Below the pieces are notes generated by a model. The model ran no database searches and was not told the origin of the DNA. It worked only from the letters and a program-made list of their open reading frames with translations. A program made the position numbers and the translations under genes. From the NCBI GenBank assembly GCA_036172345.1, contig JASFBB010000139.1:1-7405 (forward strand): a stretch of DNA of 7,405 nucleotides, in the 5' to 3' direction. Shown here piece by piece: positions 1 through 7,405 of this stretch; position 1 is the stretch's first letter, and every line of letters starts with the position of its first letter. Source of the DNA: NAK82 sp036172345 (GTDB lineage: Bacteria > Chloroflexota > Anaerolineae > 4572-78 > NAK82).

Positions 1-93
1 TTCCTATGGTGGCAGGAGCGGGTTCTGAACCCGTCCCTACGTGGTAATGCCTTGGAGGACTTTTTCAACGCCCTCAAGCTCGCCCTTGCGTAA
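1..93 (+). CDS. Possible 3' end of an unidentified gene (5' end outside window)
   Basis: Frame 1 is open from the first base to a TAA at 91-93 and reads FLWWQERVLNPSLRG followed by NALEDFFNALKLALA. The last 15 codons mostly end in G or C, like the real genes nearby, and give a plausible amphipathic C-terminal helix. I do not recognise the protein and assign no function. Thirty open codons can occur by chance, and the middle of the frame (codons 4-14) coincides with a palindromic repeat. The frame may therefore be a true gene tail that absorbed a repeat, or intergenic sequence that happens to lack stops. The next gene starts 73 bases downstream on the same strand. Confidence 0.35.
   Translation, partial: FLWWQERVLNPSLRGNALEDFFNALKLALA
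12..40. repeat. Imperfect palindromic repeat, probably a dispersed family member
   Basis: Arms 12-24 and 28-40 pair at 10 of 13 positions around the 3-base centre CTG, with an uninterrupted inner core of CGGGTT pairing AACCCG. The shape (GTAGGG-like ends around CGGGTT...AACCCG) resembles short palindromic repeats scattered between genes in Chloroflexota and some cyanobacteria; that resemblance is from memory. Only one full copy is in the window, so dispersal cannot be shown here. There is no T-run directly after the hairpin on the plus strand, so it is not a convincing terminator. Confidence 0.55.
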
Positions 94-114
94 TAAAAGT
101 TCTTGCATTACACT
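86..114 (+). promoter_or_regulatory. Candidate promoter for the histidine kinase
   Basis: TTGCGT at 86-91 and TACACT at 109-114 are separated by exactly 17 bases, a sigma70-like arrangement with partial matches in both boxes. Transcription would begin near 121, leaving a leader of about 46 bases. The -35 box overlaps the stop codon of the putative upstream frame. Just downstream, ACATAA occurs twice, at 116-121 and 126-131, ten bases apart. The boxes are weak, so this is a modest call. Confidence 0.3.
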
Positions 115-166
115 TACATAAACTGACATAAGTAAGCAGAGTGTCACCCAGCTTGGAGCCAAGCAG

Positions 167-1561
167 ATGATGAACGAACGTCCTCCTGAGACGCCAGACG
201 AAGCTGAGATGGCCTATGCGCAGGCCAAGCGATATGGCGAGGACTTGGTGCGCGTCTACCGGCAAGAACGTGCCAGGCGCCAGGAGCTGGAGGTTGCTAA
301 CCAGAAACTGCGCATCGTGTGGGCCACAGCTCCTAACGGGTTGGCTGTCCTGGATGAACAGATGATCGTCGTCCAGGTCAATCCCCATTTTGAGGCACTG
401 GTCGAGCGTCACAACTGTGTGGGATGTCATCTGAGCGAGCTGATACCCTCACAACAGCTCGTAACGGCGCTCCTCAGTGCTGCGGAACATCGCACCCCCT
501 TTGTCAACGTTGAGGTCACCTTATCCTATCCCTCTCACCAACGCGCGATCCAGGTTACGGGCGCTCCACTTGCTGCCGGCGCTCAGCAAGGCTGGGTGAT
601 CAGCTTGTTCGACCTGACAGAACGCAAGCGCCTGGAGAGACTCAAGGAAGAGTTCATCGACATCGCGGCGCATGAGCTGCGTACTCCTCTGGCCATCATC
701 CTAGGCTTTGCCAGCGTTCTGAGCGAAGATCTGGCTAAAGTACCCGACACCATCGCATCAGAATCCATCCAAGCGATCCTCAGCGCCGCCAATCGTCTGA
801 AGACAATTGTCAACGAGCTGGTGAACTTCGCAGCGGTGCGCAGCGGCACCTCCGAAGGAGCTGCGGACCAATTCGATCTGAACCATGTGGTCGAACAGGC
901 AGTTCTCGCGATCTCCCATCAGGCTAACCAGGCAGAGATCAAGGTTATAGTGCAGCCCAGTGGTCGTCCTCTGTTGGTGGGTGGTGACCGCATAATGCTG
1001 ACCCAGGCTATCGGTCATTTGCTGGACAACGCTATCAAGTTCAATCGTCGCGGTGGGACAGTCTACGTGCGCACCTTCCAAGAAGATGGGCAGACAGTGC
1101 TGGAGGTCGAGGATAGTGGGGTGGGTATCCCGGTTGCTGAGCAGGGAAGGATTTTCGATATGTTCTACCAGGTAGAAGGACATATGACGCGTCGGCAAGG
1201 TGGCTTAGGCATGGGGCTGGCCATTGCTAAACGCGCAATTGAGCTCCATGGAGGGCACATCAAGGTGTCCAGCACCGTGGGAAAAGGGAGTTGCTTCCGG
1301 GTAGTCCTGCCGACAGTTTCCGAACAACCACCCCTCTCGCTGCGCGCTCAGATGGAGATAGCACACCAACAAACGCTTGCCTATGGGCAGGATCTTGCAC
1401 GCGCCTTCATTGCTCAGCGCACGATAGCACAGCGACTGCGCCGTGTGGCTCAAATGTGTCAGGAGCTAGAACAACTGGCTCAATCCGGGAACTTGCCCGA
1501 GGTACGCGCACTCGCACAACGGATAGCTCAAGAAGCATCCGCGGCGACTAAAGTCCAGTGA
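167..1561 (+). CDS. Cytoplasmic PAS-domain sensor histidine kinase (orphan)
   Basis: This is a two-component sensor kinase that should autophosphorylate on a histidine and pass the phosphate to an unknown response regulator. Residues 12-50 form a charged helix or coiled coil, and 47-152 form a PAS sensor domain ending in the typical DLTERKRLE linker. HisKA follows with the phospho-acceptor H169 in AAHELRTPL. The ATPase domain has an N box (LLDNAIKF, N288), a G1 box (DSGVGI, 316-321), an F box (IFDMFYQ, 329-335) and a G2 box (GGLGMGLAI, 345-353). Residues 385-464 form a further helical tail whose YGQDLARAF repeats the YGEDLVRVY of the N-terminal helix. No signal peptide or membrane segment is visible, so it is probably soluble. 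GGAG at 155-158 lies 8 bases before the first of two adjacent ATGs, which favours the start at 167. The PAS domain carries C84-V-G-C87-H88. No response regulator is in the window, so signal and target are unknown. Confidence 0.93.
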   Translation: MMNERPPETPDEAEMAYAQAKRYGEDLVRVYRQERARRQELEVANQKLRIVWATAPNGLAVLDEQMIVVQVNPHFEALVERHNCVGCHLSELIPSQQLVTALLSAAEHRTPFVNVEVTLSYPSHQRAIQVTGAPLAAGAQQGWVISLFDLTERKRLERLKEEFIDIAAHELRTPLAIILGFASVLSEDLAKVPDTIASESIQAILSAANRLKTIVNELVNFAAVRSGTSEGAADQFDLNHVVEQAVLAISHQANQAEIKVIVQPSGRPLLVGGDRIMLTQAIGHLLDNAIKFNRRGGTVYVRTFQEDGQTVLEVEDSGVGIPVAEQGRIFDMFYQVEGHMTRRQGGLGMGLAIAKRAIELHGGHIKVSSTVGKGSCFRVVLPTVSEQPPLSLRAQMEIAHQQTLAYGQDLARAFIAQRTIAQRLRRVAQMCQELEQLAQSGNLPEVRALAQRIAQEASAATKVQ

Positions 1562-1566
1562 GGACC

Positions 1567-1623
1567 AAGAAAATACGAACAGGGTGCAGCATTGTCCGGA
1601 CATATCCAAGATGCCACACCCTG
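1567..1623 (-). terminator. Weak candidate terminator for clpB
   Basis: CAGGGTG (1580-1586) pairs perfectly with CACCCTG (1617-1623). After a 2x2 internal loop, GCAT (1589-1592) pairs with ATGC (1611-1614). The loop contains the perfect 10-base palindrome TGTCCGGACA (1593-1602). Read on the minus strand, the stem is followed by a T-rich stretch (TTCGTATTTTCTT), which suits transcripts leaving clpB, 25 bases after its stop. On the plus strand no T-run follows, so it explains termination of the kinase poorly. The interrupted stem and broken T-run keep confidence low. Confidence 0.35.
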
Positions 1624-1647
1624 CCAGTCGAGAAACCGAACTACCCT

Positions 1648-4290
<2,643 letters not shown>

Positions 4291-4409
4291 ACTCCAACCC
4301 CCAACTACAAGTTTTGATGCCACGACACATGGGGAGAAAACATCCCTCTGCGTGTGGACATTGTAACCGTCTCACCTTGCACCAAACCTGTGGCAAAGCT
4401 CGACGTTCG

Positions 4410-4428
4410 CCCTCAGCTTAGCTGAGGG
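4410..4428. promoter_or_regulatory. Perfect 19-bp palindrome in the clpB leader, candidate operator
   Basis: CCCTCAGCT at 4410-4418 and AGCTGAGGG at 4420-4428 are exact inverted copies around the single base at 4419. It sits about 120 bases upstream of the clpB start and about 24-42 bases downstream of the start point predicted from the TATAAT at 4459-4464. No T-run follows on either strand, so it is not a standard terminator. The symmetry suits a dimeric repressor site, or a 5'-leader hairpin (8-bp stem, 3-base loop). It does not match the HrcA/CIRCE element (TTAGCACTC-N9-GAGTGCTAA) or the HspR/HAIR element (CTTGAGT-N7-ACTCAAG). The binding factor is unknown. Confidence 0.5.
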
Positions 4429-4458
4429 ACATTAGAGTCACATAAGAATTATGTTGAG

Positions 4459-4464
4459 ATTATA
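4459..4464 (-). promoter_or_regulatory. Consensus -10 box (TATAAT), probable clpB promoter
   Basis: Read on the minus strand, 4464-4459 is an exact TATAAT, facing clpB and about 170 bases from its start codon. Transcription would begin near 4452, giving a leader of about 160 bases. At 16-18 bases upstream there is no recognisable TTGACA; that position falls inside the inverted repeat at 4465-4499. A perfect -10 with no -35 and a symmetric element in its place suggests dependence on, or blocking by, a DNA-binding regulator. That is inference. Confidence 0.45.
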
Positions 4465-4499
4465 TTAGAGATCATCCCCTCGATGGGGATCGTCTCTAA
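4465..4499. promoter_or_regulatory. Interrupted inverted repeat between miaB and clpB (operator or terminator)
   Basis: TTAGAGA (4465-4471) pairs with TCTCTAA (4493-4499), and ATCCCC (4474-4479) pairs with GGGGAT (4485-4490). Between these segments, one position can form a T-G wobble and one is mismatched; the loop is 5 bases. As RNA it would make a strong hairpin of about 15 pairs. It lies 79 bases past the miaB stop and directly abuts the TATAAT facing clpB. It could end miaB transcripts, although the minus-strand sequence after it (TATAATCTCAAC) is not a T-run, or serve as an operator covering the -35 region of clpB. The position favours the operator reading slightly. Confidence 0.5.
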
Positions 4500-4577
4500 G
4501 AAGGCGTTCAGCGGATTCGATGAGGAAAAGTGACGGGTTCAAGCAGCGCGCATATGCAAGCGAGCAGCGAAAAAGCA

Positions 4578-5942
4578 CTAACCCTCGGATGACCTCGAAC
4601 CAGAGAAACGCGCTTCCACGGCGCATCCTTTCTCACATTCTGTCACCAGCTCGGCCTGCATACTCCATGGACCACTCCATGTGATCACAACCTCAGCTAA
4701 TTCACCGCGCCAGTCACGGCTGCTATCGTCGGCGAAGAAGACCAGCTTATTGGTACGCGTACGCCCTTTCCACTTGCCCTTTTGCTTACCCTCCACAAGG
4801 ATTTCCACGCGCTGGCCCAGCAGGCGACGATTGATACGCGCAGCGATTTCCTCTTGCAGTGTGTTCACAGCGTCTAGGCGGCGCTTCTTTTCCTCAGGCG
4901 GCACATCGTCCACCATCGTGGCAGCTGCTAACGTGCCCGGGCGTGGCGAATACATTGCCACATGGCACACGTCCATCTCCAGCTCGGCTAACACGTTGAG
5001 CGTATTCTGAAATTGCCGTTCCGTCTCCCCAGGGAAGCCGACAATCACGTCCGTCGCAATGGAACAACCTGGCACCCGCTCGCGAATGCGCTCGATCAAT
5101 CGACGATAATCATCCACGGAATAGCCACGCCGCATGCGCCGCAAGATCTCATCGTCGCCGGCCTGGATGGGCACCTCGATGTGCTCGCACACCTTGGGCA
5201 AGGTGCGGACCGCCTCGATCAGGGGCTCCTCAAAATAGCTGGGATGGCTGGTTAGGAAGCGCACCCGTACAATGCCCTCCACCGTTGACACAGCCGCCAG
5301 CAAATCAGGAAGACGTGGTGCATCACGCCCCAGATCCCAGCCATAACGATCCACGATTTGTCCGAGCAATACCACCTCGCGCACACCATTCTGCGCCAAC
5401 GTTTCGACTTCTGAGACGACGGTAGCAAGTGGCCGGCTGCGCTCGTGGCCGCGTCGTGCCGGGATAACACAATAGCTGCACACATGATTACACCCCAACA
5501 CAACCGGCACCGGCGCGCTGACCAGCTGGCCGCATAGATAAGCGGGCAAGATAGGATAATCCCCACCACAGCGCTCTGTTCCCGCCTGGAGCGACAGTTG
5601 TTCCAGATAGCTCAGCAAGGGTTGGACATCGCCAGGGGACATAAAAACGTCCACGTGAGGAAACCGTTCGCGCAGCCGACCATTGCCTCGGATGCCCACC
5701 ATACACCCCATCAACGCGATGACGAGCGAAGGCCGACGCTCTTTGAGTGGCTTGAGCGACCAGAGGAATCCGCTTGCGCGATCCTCTGCGCTCTGGCGCA
5801 CCACACACGTGTTCAGCACCACAATATCCGCTTGACGGACATCCTCGGTGTGCTCGCACCCATATGCCTCCAGCGCTGCCGCGACTCGCAACGAATCGGA
5901 ACTATTCATCTGACAGCCAACCGTCCAGATATGATACTTCAT
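4578..5942 (-). CDS. miaB: tRNA-2-methylthio-N6-dimethylallyladenosine synthase MiaB
   Basis: MiaB is a radical-SAM enzyme that adds a methylthio group at C2 of i6A37 next to the anticodon of tRNAs reading UNN codons, improving reading-frame accuracy. The 454-residue protein has the full three-part layout. The N-terminal MTTase domain has cluster-binding C10 (GCQMN), C46 (NTCVVRQSAEDR) and C80 (MGCMVG). The radical-SAM core has CxxxCxxC at C151, C155 and C158 and the later motif ATDVIVGFPGETE (296-308). A TRAM RNA-binding domain (about 373-434) contains GRTRTNKLVFF, the feature that points to MiaB rather than RimO or MtaB. Length is near the family norm. The ATG at 5942 begins the conserved strand MKYHIWTVGC, and a G-rich but non-ideal ribosome site precedes it. 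The helix usually reading GQNVNxYG here reads GQIVDRYG. It has its own promoter and is followed by the long clpB control region. Confidence 0.95.
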   Translation of the reverse strand: MKYHIWTVGCQMNSSDSLRVAAALEAYGCEHTEDVRQADIVVLNTCVVRQSAEDRASGFLWSLKPLKERRPSLVIALMGCMVGIRGNGRLRERFPHVDVFMSPGDVQPLLSYLEQLSLQAGTERCGGDYPILPAYLCGQLVSAPVPVVLGCNHVCSYCVIPARRGHERSRPLATVVSEVETLAQNGVREVVLLGQIVDRYGWDLGRDAPRLPDLLAAVSTVEGIVRVRFLTSHPSYFEEPLIEAVRTLPKVCEHIEVPIQAGDDEILRRMRRGYSVDDYRRLIERIRERVPGCSIATDVIVGFPGETERQFQNTLNVLAELEMDVCHVAMYSPRPGTLAAATMVDDVPPEEKKRRLDAVNTLQEEIAARINRRLLGQRVEILVEGKQKGKWKGRTRTNKLVFFADDSSRDWRGELAEVVITWSGPWSMQAELVTECEKGCAVEARFSGSRSSEG

Positions 5943-5991
5943 AAGCGCGACAATCCACCCACCCTAAATACACACAGTCCTGTCAACCAAA

Positions 5992-6020
5992 ATTGTAAAC
6001 CTACCGGATGAATCCGTCAA
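5992..6020 (-). promoter_or_regulatory. Strong sigma70-type promoter of miaB
   Basis: On the minus strand TTGACG (6020-6015) and TACAAT (5997-5992) are separated by exactly 17 bases, with five of six matches in each box. Transcription would begin near 5985, giving a leader of about 43 bases before the miaB ATG. The -35 box lies only a few bases beyond the T-run of the terminator that closes the upstream exporter gene, so miaB is probably transcribed independently. Confidence 0.72.
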
Positions 6021-6025
6021 TGGAG

Positions 6026-6059
6026 AAAAAGGTTGAAAAGTGTCCCACTTTTCACCTTT
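6026..6059 (-). terminator. Rho-independent terminator after the MFS exporter gene
   Basis: GAAAAGTG (6035-6042) pairs with CACTTTTC (6046-6053) around a 3-base loop. The stem continues past a single-base bulge with AAAGGT (6028-6033) pairing ACCTTT (6054-6059). On the minus strand the stem is followed by CCTTTTTCTCC, part of whose T-run can also extend the stem. The hairpin begins about 79 bases after the exporter stop codon at 6138-6140 and just before the miaB promoter. The stem is A/T-rich in part, but the shape and location fit an intrinsic terminator well. Confidence 0.65.
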
Positions 6060-6137
6060 ATACGTGCATATCGGATAACGAGAAGTTCACTTTCAAGGCA
6101 TCTATTCTCGGCCGGCCATAGGGAATCCGGTTGGACG

Positions 6138-7405
6138 TCACACACCCGCAAATTCCTCGCCCTGTCGCCTTGCTTGAAGCTCTTGAACACGCGTCTTTAA
6201 CCCGAGTGACGCGACCACCATGAACAAAGAGAGCATTCCTGCGATGAGGTACGCTGTGCTATACCCTCTGACCCCGCCACCCAGCGAGCCGGCAATGGCA
6301 CCAATTGCTGCGCCTCCTACCATCTGCCCTGCTCCGATAAATAGATTGACCGACCCCTGCGCGGAAGCACGTTCCTCTGGGCGCGCTTCGCCCAACACGA
6401 TATAGCGTAAAGGGGCACCGATCAAACTGGCGACACCAAAGCCGATCAATGTGGTGCTCCCGTAGAAAAGGAACACCTGCTGAGCCCCCCATAGCGCCAA
6501 CCCAAGCACCCCGGCACTCATCAGGACCGTTCCACCCAGCACCACAACGCGTGAACCATAGCGGTCGAGCAGTCGCCCGACAACCGGCGAGCCGATAGCC
6601 ACGCCGATCACCAACGGTAAGAGCATAAAGCTGGCCGTGGAAGCAGCAACATGATAGGCTGCCACCGCCAACTGAGGAATAAAAGCGATCCCAGACTCAA
6701 TCAACCCGGCACCGGTAGCCAAGATAATGACCAGCTGCATCTGGCGGCTACGATATAGCCCGGGACGCAACACCGGCCCAGTGATATGTTGTTCCACCCA
6801 CACAAACACGGGCAACAACGCTATGGCGATCAACAAATAGGGCCATACATTTAGCGATCCCAAGCTCTCCACAATGGCATTGGTATCCAAGCGATTGATG
6901 CCGTATGCCAACGAGGCTAACAAAACGGCCAGGATGGCCATGCCAACTTTGTCGAAATCGCCCTGGCGCGCCGGTCGCACTGTCGGCAACAAGCGCCAGC
7001 CGGCCGCAATGATGGCCAACGCAATGGGCAAATTGATCACGAACAGCCATTGCCACCCGACGAGCAACAGCACGCCCCCGAGCACCGGCCCGATGATGAA
7101 TGCAATGCCAAACACAGCGCCGATCAGGCCCAAGGCACTGCCCCGCTTTTCGGCCGGGAACGTGTCACCAATCACCGCACTGGCGACCGGAAAGATACCA
7201 CCGGAACCCAAACCTTGCACCGCGCGTCCAAACAACACCACAGCGAAGGAAGGCGCCAGTGCTACCATCGCAGAGCCCAAGGCAAATAGCAGCACATCCA
7301 CGATGTAAATAGAGCGACGTCCGAAAGCATCCGACAACCTCGCCCAGAGCGGTGTACCCACCAGATTGCATAGCACATAGACGGCATAAATCCACGCCAG
7401 CGAAC
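6138..7405 (-). CDS. DHA2-type MFS drug/H+ antiporter, 5' end outside window
   Basis: This is an inner-membrane major facilitator exporter of the 14-helix DHA2 (EmrB/QacA-like) group, expected to expel small molecules in exchange for protons; the substrate cannot be told. The 421 visible residues run in frame to the right edge, beginning SLAWIYAVYVLCNLVGTPLW, which is helix 2. Helix 1 is therefore missing, and a GTG at 7376 falls inside a helix and is not a credible start. Motif A appears as PLWARLSDAFGRRS. The DHA2 signature follows: GRAVQGLGSGGIFP, then GDTFPAEKRGSALGLIG, then motif C (GIAFIIGPVLGG) and WQWLFVINLPIA. The additional central helices (around FDKVGMAILAVLLASLAYGINR's first half and onward) fit 14 rather than 12 segments. 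It ends in a short charged cytoplasmic tail, LKTRVQELQARRQGEEFAGV. A terminator lies downstream; no regulator gene is visible beside it. Confidence 0.9.
   Translation of the reverse strand, partial: SLAWIYAVYVLCNLVGTPLWARLSDAFGRRSIYIVDVLLFALGSAMVALAPSFAVVLFGRAVQGLGSGGIFPVASAVIGDTFPAEKRGSALGLIGAVFGIAFIIGPVLGGVLLLVGWQWLFVINLPIALAIIAAGWRLLPTVRPARQGDFDKVGMAILAVLLASLAYGINRLDTNAIVESLGSLNVWPYLLIAIALLPVFVWVEQHITGPVLRPGLYRSRQMQLVIILATGAGLIESGIAFIPQLAVAAYHVAASTASFMLLPLVIGVAIGSPVVGRLLDRYGSRVVVLGGTVLMSAGVLGLALWGAQQVFLFYGSTTLIGFGVASLIGAPLRYIVLGEARPEERASAQGSVNLFIGAGQMVGGAAIGAIAGSLGGGVRGYSTAYLIAGMLSLFMVVASLGLKTRVQELQARRQGEEFAGV

Noticed and set aside
416..430. Covalent c-type haem attachment at CVGCH of the kinase
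   Set aside because: No signal peptide or membrane segment is visible, and c-type haem is attached outside the cytoplasm; kept only as a possible thiol or ligand site.
4291..4323. Earlier clpB start at a GTG (4323), adding 11 residues
   Set aside because: The extension has no ribosome binding site and is absent from the family pattern, which begins MDLNKYTQKAQ at 4290.
4482..4490. CCCCAT on the minus strand resembling a sigma32 -10 box before clpB
   Set aside because: It is part of the inverted repeat, the rest of the sigma32 -10 does not match, and no CTTGAA-like -35 is found at the right distance.
4532..4541. GACGGGTTCA after miaB, matching half of the palindrome at 12-40
   Set aside because: Ten bases without the opposing arm are too short to call a second repeat copy.
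5981..5986. An exact TTGACA on the minus strand upstream of miaB
   Set aside because: No -10 box occurs at 16-18 bases downstream (the sequence is GGGTGG-like); the TTGACG-N17-TACAAT pair just upstream is far better.
6110..6117. GGCCGGCC palindrome after the MFS stop
   Set aside because: An isolated 8-base GC palindrome with no loop and no extended pairing; the real terminator lies at 6026-6059.
7374..7376. GTG as the start of the MFS gene
   Set aside because: The same frame runs on to the window edge with helix-2 residues (SLAWIYAVYV), and the first helix of the family would be missing, so the gene is cut by the window.

Overview
The window looks like ordinary chromosomal DNA of a GC-moderate bacterium, most likely a member of the Chloroflexota. 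That assignment is an inference. It rests on the style of the MiaB N-terminus (MKYHIWTVGCQMN), on a soluble PAS histidine kinase flanked by YGxDL-type helices, and on an imperfect palindrome built around CGGGTTC/GAACCCG at the left edge that resembles dispersed repeats I associate with this phylum. No database search was possible.

Layout from left to right. Bases 1-93 hold the possible 3' tail of an unidentified plus-strand reading frame that overlaps the palindrome. A cytoplasmic PAS-HisKA-HATPase sensor kinase follows at 167-1561 (+), with no response regulator beside it in the window. It converges on clpB (1648-4290, -), the hexameric AAA+ disaggregase, across an 86-bp gap with a weak terminator-like hairpin. 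Upstream of clpB lies a 287-bp control region with a consensus TATAAT, a 35-bp interrupted inverted repeat directly before it, and a perfect 19-bp palindrome in the predicted leader. Next comes miaB (4578-5942, -), the radical-SAM tRNA methylthiotransferase, with its own strong sigma70-type promoter (TTGACG-N17-TACAAT). That promoter sits just downstream of a rho-independent terminator closing the last gene, a DHA2-type major facilitator exporter (6138 to beyond 7405, -) whose first helix lies outside the window.

The three minus-strand genes look like separate transcription units rather than one operon: a terminator and promoter separate the exporter from miaB, and a long structured region separates miaB from clpB. 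Functionally they are protein quality control, tRNA modification and small-molecule efflux, with no evident shared pathway. I see no mobile element, CRISPR array, RNA gene or defence system. The points most worth a second look are the non-CIRCE palindromes upstream of clpB, the repeated helix at both ends of the kinase, and the CxxCH in its PAS domain.
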